From: RGIG8700 sp045648505
GTDB taxonomy: Bacteria; Bacillota; Clostridia; RGIG6154
DNA: 64,000 nt
Assembly: GCA_045648505.1 (NCBI GenBank)
Contig: JAZROD010000044.1
Span: 1 to 64,000 of the forward strand
Direction: 5' to 3'
The translations under genes and the position numbers were made by a program. This document shows, one piece after another, positions 59,664-64,000 of this stretch. The notes beneath the pieces were generated by a model. It was not told the DNA's origin. It saw only the letters and a program-made list of their open reading frames with translations, and did not search any database. How positions within the stretch are numbered: the first letter of the stretch is position 1; the number at the start of each line of letters is the position of its first letter.

Positions 59664-60380
59664 TCACTTCTTTTTTTCTTTTTTGTTGGTCGCATTATAC
59701 ACACAACTTAAAATAATTGCTATTGCAATTATGTCAATACCTGCAAATCTACCTTCAGCAATTCGAAACACTAAATATATAATAACTAAAATTGTTACAA
59801 TTTTAAACACTGGATTGGGAAATGCCTCAAACAATCTTGAAATTACTTTTCCTATTCCTTTTACACTATGTGTAGCTTTTTCCTTGTTTAACTGCTTCAT
59901 AGTTTGCTCGTACAATTCTTTTATTTTTTCAGAATCTTTTTCATGACAAAACAGTAAATGTGCTTTTTGATAACTTTGTTCAAATTTCGCAATCCATGCA
60001 TTAAAGATATTTTTATTGTTTTCGCCAACTACATTAGTTGAAGCGAGTATCATAAATTCCCAAATAGCTTCTTTTGTATTTGGAATTGGATAACTGCGAA
60101 TAAAATTGATTCGTTGTTCTTCACTTTGCATAAGTTCTAATTTGGATGAAAATTCACTAACTGAATCAGAAACTTTTCTTTCCCTTATTTCATATCCACA
60201 TGCTTCACAAACACCTTCATACGCATCAATGATATCACCACAATTTGGGCATTTATGTATTTCTCCATCGTAAAAGCTTTTTCTTTCGCTATTTTTATTA
60301 TCATTTACATCTTTACCACATTGTGAGCAAAACTTTGCTCCTTCTGCAAGCTTTTGTCCACAGTTAATGCAAAATGCCAT
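59664..60380 (-). CDS. Zinc-ribbon membrane protein (YdjG-like)
   Basis: A 238-residue protein. Two N-terminal zinc ribbons (CINCGQKLAEGAKFCSQCG and CPNCGDIIDAYEGVCEACG) precede a helical cytoplasmic domain and two C-terminal membrane segments (FKIVTILVIIYLVF, IIAIAIILSCVY). The layout recalls Bacillus YdjG, the partner of YdjI. ATG 60380 has GGAGG. It lies 12 bases upstream of the SPFH gene. Confidence 0.82.
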   Translation of the reverse strand: MAFCINCGQKLAEGAKFCSQCGKDVNDNKNSERKSFYDGEIHKCPNCGDIIDAYEGVCEACGYEIRERKVSDSVSEFSSKLELMQSEEQRINFIRSYPIPNTKEAIWEFMILASTNVVGENNKNIFNAWIAKFEQSYQKAHLLFCHEKDSEKIKELYEQTMKQLNKEKATHSVKGIGKVISRLFEAFPNPVFKIVTILVIIYLVFRIAEGRFAGIDIIAIAIILSCVYNATNKKEKKK

Positions 60381-60415
60381 ATTTATACCTCCGTAAATAT
60401 AATCCTCATACAATT

Positions 60416-60637
60416 CTATGCTTTTGGTTTGTAAGGACACTCTATACAAGAACTGTTGTTTTCTTCCCACAAACTGCATTTCATTCCCAACTCAACAGGT
60501 GTCAATTGAATATCCGTTTTGCATAGTTGTTCGGATCGATAAATCACCGTTAAAGTTGCCTCTTTTCTAAATTTTAAGCACATTACATTATACTGTTTGT
60601 TGGTTTTATAATAATCTGAATTATGTACTATCTTCAT
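60416..60637 (-). CDS. Hypothetical 73-aa cysteine-containing protein
   Basis: 73 residues with CSLWEENNSSCIECPYKPKA at the end and an earlier MCLKF. Cysteines at the C-terminus suggest metal binding. No family recognised. AGGAGG precedes the ATG and the gene overlaps no neighbour; it is 2 bases after the XRE gene. Confidence 0.65.
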   Translation of the reverse strand: MKIVHNSDYYKTNKQYNVMCLKFRKEATLTVIYRSEQLCKTDIQLTPVELGMKCSLWEENNSSCIECPYKPKA

Positions 60638-60639
60638 TG

Positions 60640-60849
60640 TTATCCCTCCTTGCTAGTAGCATCACATATATCACCGATATTGCAATCTAAATACTCACAT
60701 ATACGAAGCAAGACGGACAATGCAACCTCTTCATTTTTACGCAATTTCGTCATCGTTCCAGTTGCAATATTTAAATCTTTCCTTAACATTACAGGAGATA
60801 TATCTTTTTCTATAAGCATAAGCCACAACTTTTTATAACTTATTTTCAA
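60640..60849 (-). CDS. XRE-type regulator (YozG-like)
   Basis: A 69-residue Cro/CI-type HTH (SYKKLWLMLIEKDISPVMLRKDLNIATGTMTKLRKNEEVALSVLLRICEYLDCNIGDICD). Start is TTG 60849 behind AAAGGGGG, since no ATG is in frame. It leads the four-gene SPFH module and probably regulates it. Confidence 0.85.
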   Translation of the reverse strand: MKISYKKLWLMLIEKDISPVMLRKDLNIATGTMTKLRKNEEVALSVLLRICEYLDCNIGDICDATSKEG

Positions 60850-60871
60850 AATTCATGCCCCCTTTACAATC

Positions 60872-60900
60872 ATAATACATCATTCGATTAATTTTGTCAA
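60872..60900 (-). promoter_or_regulatory. Promoter of the XRE-SPFH module
   Basis: TTGACA (60900-60895), 17 bases, TATTAT (60877-60872). ATCATT and AATGAT flank the -35 region and could be an operator. Confidence 0.7.
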
Positions 60901-60914
60901 TATCTAATGATTTT

Positions 60915-61130
60915 TTCGCAAGATGTTGCGATGTGGATTTGTTTATGTTTATATCTATTATTTATTAGCAATTAGTCTATATTCTCCTTTCAGTCGAGAG
61001 ATATTAAAACCTTCGGTTTCAGAGATATTGCTACGCAAAGATATTGTGCTACGCACAGTTTAACATAAAAAGAAACCGCATAGCGGTTTCTTCATTAATT
61101 GTGCATTGTGAATTTTGCATTGTGAATTGA
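60915..61130. repeat. Gene-free repeat stretch before the ribosomal cluster
   Basis: AGAGATATT occurs at 60997-61005 and 61021-61029, with AAAGATATT at 61037-61045. CTACGCA occurs at 61031-61037 and 61049-61055. A hairpin AGAAACCGC/GCGGTTTCT lies at 61071-61091, and TGCATTGTGAATT is repeated in tandem at 61102-61114 and 61116-61128. A TCGCAA/TTGCGA hairpin lies near 60915-60930. No gene is visible. Confidence 0.55.
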
Positions 61131-61170
61131 TAAAAAAAGTCCCTGAACGGAAACCGTTCAGGGTGCTTTT
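61131..61170 (-). terminator. Terminator of the rpsM-rplQ cluster
   Basis: 10-bp stem CCCTGAACGG / CCGTTCAGGG, AAA loop, then a seven-U run on the minus strand. Confidence 0.9.
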
Positions 61171-61174
61171 TTTA

Positions 61175-61516
61175 TTATACTAATTCAATGATAGCCTGTG
61201 ATGCGCCGTCGCCTCTTCTTGGAGCCATTTTGATGATTCTTGTGTAACCACCGTTTCTGTCGGCATATTTAGGAGCGATTTCATTGAATAATTTTGTAAC
61301 CACATCTTCTTTTGTGATGTAAGCAAGTGCCTGTCTTCTTGTATGGAGAGTGTTTTTCTTACCTAATGTAATCATTTTTTCAGCCATACATCTAACTTCT
61401 TTAGCTCTTGTTTCAGTTGTAACCATTTTACCGTTTTCAAGTAAAGAAGTAGTTAAGTTTCTGAGCATTGCTTTTCTGTGAGCTGTCTCACGACCAAGTT
61501 TTCTTGTTCCTGGCAT
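61175..61516 (-). CDS. rplQ: 50S ribosomal protein L17
   Basis: 113 residues, MPGTRKLGRETAHRKAMLRNL, a conserved start, and RNGGYTRIIKMAPRRGDGA near the end. L17 lines the exit tunnel region. Last gene of the cluster, 29 bases after rpoA. Confidence 0.97.
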   Translation of the reverse strand: MPGTRKLGRETAHRKAMLRNLTTSLLENGKMVTTETRAKEVRCMAEKMITLGKKNTLHTRRQALAYITKEDVVTKLFNEIAPKYADRNGGYTRIIKMAPRRGDGASQAIIELV

Positions 61517-61545
61517 TGCAAATACCTCCTTCTTAGGTTATCGAA

Positions 61546-62499
61546 TTATTCGTCTTCTTCTTTTCTGAGAGATAATCCGAGGCTTTCCATCTTCTGAAGA
61601 ACTTCTTCTAAAGATTTCTTACCGAGGTTTCTAACTCTCATCATATCTTCTTCTGTCTTTGCAGCTAAGTCTTCAACATTGTTAACGCCCGCACGCTTTA
61701 AGCAGTTGTAAGAACGAACTGACAATTCAAGATCTTCGATTGTCATTTCCATAATCTTTTCTTTCTTTTCGTCGCGTTTGCTAACTAACACTTCAGGATG
61801 AACTGTTTCACCTGAAAGCTCTAAGAACAACTTAAGGTGTTCGATTAAGATGTTTGCTGCAAGACTTATAGCCTTATTAGGCTCGATTGTTCCGTTTGTC
61901 CAGACTTCAACTGTTAATTTATCATAGTCTGTGATCTGGCCAACACGCGTATTCTCAACCTGATAGTTAACCTTTGTAATAGGTGTATAGATTGAATCAA
62001 CTGGAATAATACCGATAATTGACTGACATTCAGCACGGTTTTTGTCGGCTGAAACATATCCTCTTCCGGAAGTCAGTGTAATTTCCATATTGAGCTTTGC
62101 ATCTTCGTTTAATGATGCAATGTGAAGCTCCGGATTTAAAATTTCAACAGCTGAATCAGCTTTGATATCAGCAGCTGTAACTTCACCCTTGCCTTCAGCG
62201 TTGATATAAACAACCTTTGGGCCTGGTTCATTAAGCTTTACATGTAAGTTCTTAATATTTAAGATAATTTCAACAATATCTTCCTTAACACCAGGAATTG
62301 ATGAAAATTCATGCTGAATACCATCAATTTTGATGAATGATGCTGCTGCACCAGGAAGTGAAGATAATAATGTTCTTCTTAATGAGTTACCTATTGTAAG
62401 ACCGTATCCTCTTTCGAGTGGCTCAACAACGAATTTACCGTATGTTCCGTCCTCTGACATTTCAATACACTCTATTTTAGGCTTTTGCATTTCTATCAT
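61546..62499 (-). CDS. rpoA: RNA polymerase alpha subunit
   Basis: 317 residues. The N-terminal dimerisation domain has GYGLTIGNSLRRTLLSSLPGAA; the C-terminal DNA-binding domain has ELSVRSYNCLKRAGVNNVEDL and LGKKSLEEV. Length is standard. Confidence 0.98.
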   Translation of the reverse strand: MIEMQKPKIECIEMSEDGTYGKFVVEPLERGYGLTIGNSLRRTLLSSLPGAAASFIKIDGIQHEFSSIPGVKEDIVEIILNIKNLHVKLNEPGPKVVYINAEGKGEVTAADIKADSAVEILNPELHIASLNEDAKLNMEITLTSGRGYVSADKNRAECQSIIGIIPVDSIYTPITKVNYQVENTRVGQITDYDKLTVEVWTNGTIEPNKAISLAANILIEHLKLFLELSGETVHPEVLVSKRDEKKEKIMEMTIEDLELSVRSYNCLKRAGVNNVEDLAAKTEEDMMRVRNLGKKSLEEVLQKMESLGLSLRKEEDE

Positions 62500-62566
62500 A
62501 TTAAACCTCCTTGATTACGCCCACCTTCTCTGGGCCGGGATGTTTACTTAATGCTAAACTATATTA

Positions 62567-63193
62567 TTATTTAGAATACAATTCAACGATTAAGTGCTCT
62601 GCAATATCGATATCGATATCATCTCTTGCAGGAGCTGCAATAACTTTTGCTTCATATTTAGCAGGATCGAGATCTAACCACTTTGGTGGTTTCTTACCTG
62701 AAGAAGCTTCAAGGATTGCTTTTACCTTAACTGAATCCAAGCTCTTTTCTTTAATAGCTATAACATCGCCAACAGATATTAAATATGATGGAATGTTAAC
62801 CTTTTTACCATTTACTGTGAAATGACCGTGTCTAACGAGCTGTCTAGCTTCTGCTCTTGAAGAACCAAAGCCGAGTCTGTAAACAACGTTGTCAAATCTT
62901 GTTTCAAGTATAGATAAAAGGTTTTCACCGGTGATGCCGGCTTTCTTTTCTGCTAATTCAAAATAATGTCTGAACTGATTTTCTAAAACGCCATAATATC
63001 TCTTAGTTTTCTGCTTTTCTCTGAGCTGAAGACCATATTCTGACATTTTCTTTCTACCCTGACCATGCTGACCTGGTGCATACTGTCTGTTAGCAATTGC
63101 ACATTTGTCTGAGTAACAACGGTCACCCTTCAAGTACAATTTAGCACCTTCACGTCTGCAGAGTCTGCATACAGCGCCTGTATATCTTGCCAT
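62567..63193 (-). CDS. rpsD: 30S ribosomal protein S4 (zinc-binding form)
   Basis: 208 residues. The N-terminal Cys9, Cys12, Cys26 and Cys31 form the zinc site of the C+ type of S4. The S4 RNA-binding domain follows (RLDNVVYRLGFGSSRAEARQLVRHGHFTVNG form). S4 nucleates 30S assembly. Most Firmicutes carry C- or C+ forms; here it is C+. Confidence 0.97.
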   Translation of the reverse strand: MARYTGAVCRLCRREGAKLYLKGDRCYSDKCAIANRQYAPGQHGQGRKKMSEYGLQLREKQKTKRYYGVLENQFRHYFELAEKKAGITGENLLSILETRFDNVVYRLGFGSSRAEARQLVRHGHFTVNGKKVNIPSYLISVGDVIAIKEKSLDSVKVKAILEASSGKKPPKWLDLDPAKYEAKVIAAPARDDIDIDIAEHLIVELYSK

Positions 63194-63231
63194 AATGCTT
63201 TACCTCCGTTTCAAATACAATAAATAATAGA

Positions 63232-63630
63232 TCAAACTCTTCTTCTTTTTGGTGGTCTGCAACCGTTGTGAGGAATTGGTGTTACGTCTTTAATCATCTG
63301 AACATCAAGTCCTACAGCCTGAAGTGCTCTGATTGCAGCTTCTCTACCAGTACCAGGTCCTTTTACGAAAACTTCAACAGTTTTAAGACCGTGTTCCTGT
63401 GCAGCTTTTGCAGCTGTTTCTGCTGCCATCTGTGCAGCAAATGGGGTTGATTTCTTTGAACCCTTGAAGCCAAGTTCTCCGGCACTTGCCCAAGAAATAG
63501 CATTGCCCTGAGTGTCAGTTATTGTAACAATTGTATTGTTAAAGGTTGAATTAATATGAACTGCGCCTTTTTCAATATTCTTCTTCTCTTTACGTCTTCT
63601 AACGACTTTTTTTGTAGCAGTTTTTGCCAT
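63232..63630 (-). CDS. rpsK: 30S ribosomal protein S11
   Basis: 132 residues with GAVHINSTFNNTIVTITDTQGN, and PIPHNGCRPPKRRRV at the C-terminus. S11 sits on the platform of the 30S subunit near the mRNA exit. Confidence 0.98.
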   Translation of the reverse strand: MAKTATKKVVRRRKEKKNIEKGAVHINSTFNNTIVTITDTQGNAISWASAGELGFKGSKKSTPFAAQMAAETAAKAAQEHGLKTVEVFVKGPGTGREAAIRALQAVGLDVQMIKDVTPIPHNGCRPPKRRRV

Positions 63631-63645
63631 TATCTTAGCGCCTCC

Positions 63646-64000
63646 TTACTTCTTCTTATTTGCAATAGTCTTTTTAGGACCTTTTCTTGTTCTTGCATTA
63701 GTCTTTGTTCTCTGACCTCTGCATGGTAAACCTTTTCTGTGTCTTAAACCTCTGTAGCAGCCGATTTCCATAAGGCTCTTAATGTCTAATGCTGTCTGTC
63801 TTCTTAAATCACCTTCAACAGTGTAATCTTTATCGATAGCATCACGAATCTTTGAAATATCGTCTTCAGTTAAGTCTTTAACTCTGGTATCAGGATTTAC
63901 TCCTGTATCTTTAAGAATGGCTCTGGAAAGGTTGATACCTATACCATAGATATAAGTTAAGCCGATTTCTACACGCTTTTCACGTGGTAAATCAACACCT
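63646..64000 (-). CDS. rpsM: 30S ribosomal protein S13, 5' end cut by the window
   Basis: About 118 residues are visible, from GVDLPREKRVEIGLTYIYGIG to IANKKK. The first few residues (usually MARIA) lie beyond the window. S13 contacts the 50S head bridge and P-site tRNA. It is the most upstream visible gene of the rpsM-rpsK-rpsD-rpoA-rplQ cluster. Confidence 0.96.
   Translation of the reverse strand, partial: GVDLPREKRVEIGLTYIYGIGINLSRAILKDTGVNPDTRVKDLTEDDISKIRDAIDKDYTVEGDLRRQTALDIKSLMEIGCYRGLRHRKGLPCRGQRTKTNARTRKGPKKTIANKKK

Overview
The window is an AT-rich, mostly minus-strand chromosomal segment from an anaerobic Firmicute, most likely a gut-type member of Clostridia. The evidence is the gene set: AdhE, the NfnAB electron-bifurcating pair, reverse rubrerythrin with PerR, a Na+-pump decarboxylase beta subunit, a GlgB-GlgC-GlgD glycogen locus, BofA (a sporulation-type protein), DUF1540/DUF6106/DUF6472 families, and a rpsM-rpsK-rpsD-rpoA-rplQ cluster. 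Promoters are consistently sigma-A-like with 17-bp spacers, and Shine-Dalgarno sites are strong. No plasmid or phage structural genes are seen.

Layout. 1-139: one end of an IS3-like insertion sequence cut by the window edge. 0.16-5.3 kb: GH39 glycosidase, lepA, an amidohydrolase and a histidine phosphatase. 5.3-9.7 kb: nfnAB followed by a yybP-ykoY (Mn2+) riboswitch that controls an OadB-type sodium-pump subunit, a 47-aa OadG-like protein and a membrane-anchored protein. 9.8-13.1 kb: DUF2156 and DUF6472 proteins, pfkA and an AI-2E-family permease. 13.2-19.2 kb: a genomic island integrated by a tyrosine recombinase into the 3' end of a rubrerythrin gene. Its cargo is an XRE repressor, a winged-helix/PD-(D/E)XK-like protein, a Ser/Thr kinase, an unrecognised TIM-barrel-like protein and AbiH. 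This is the best candidate for an undescribed defence system. 19.1-27.6 kb: rubrerythrin-perR, efp, M24 peptidase, nfo, yqeG, rpsU, HIT and alaS. 27.7-31.8 kb: tRNA-Glu, radC, two tandem LCP proteins, a YitT protein, tRNA-Tyr and tRNA-Thr. 31.9-36.8 kb: a cell-envelope operon (CdaR-like regulator, ftsE, ftsX, M23 hydrolase, S41 protease). 36.9-41.6 kb: adhE plus a small kinase, and mnmA. 41.6-46.5 kb: a 94-aa protein behind a highly structured leader RNA, then glgD, glgC and glgB. 46.6-52.3 kb: bofA, a hydrolase, DUF1540, glyA, a CDF exporter and mgtE with a 31-codon leader ORF. 52.4-60.9 kb: a WYL regulator, a phosphoribosyltransferase, mazEF-alr-nnrD, and an SPFH/zinc-ribbon membrane module with an XRE regulator. 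61.1-64 kb: the rpoA-containing ribosomal protein cluster.

How the parts fit together. RNA-level control is frequent. It includes a Mn2+ riboswitch with terminator, a leader ORF and RBS-sequestering hairpin before mgtE, and a promoter-rod-terminator leader before the 94-aa gene. Metal and redox handling recurs: Mn2+ riboswitch, PerR box, MgtE and CDF, rubrerythrin, Nfn. Assignments of well-known families are secure. Functions inside the island, the role of the OadB protein under Mn2+ control, and the structured leader RNA are inferences from sequence alone.
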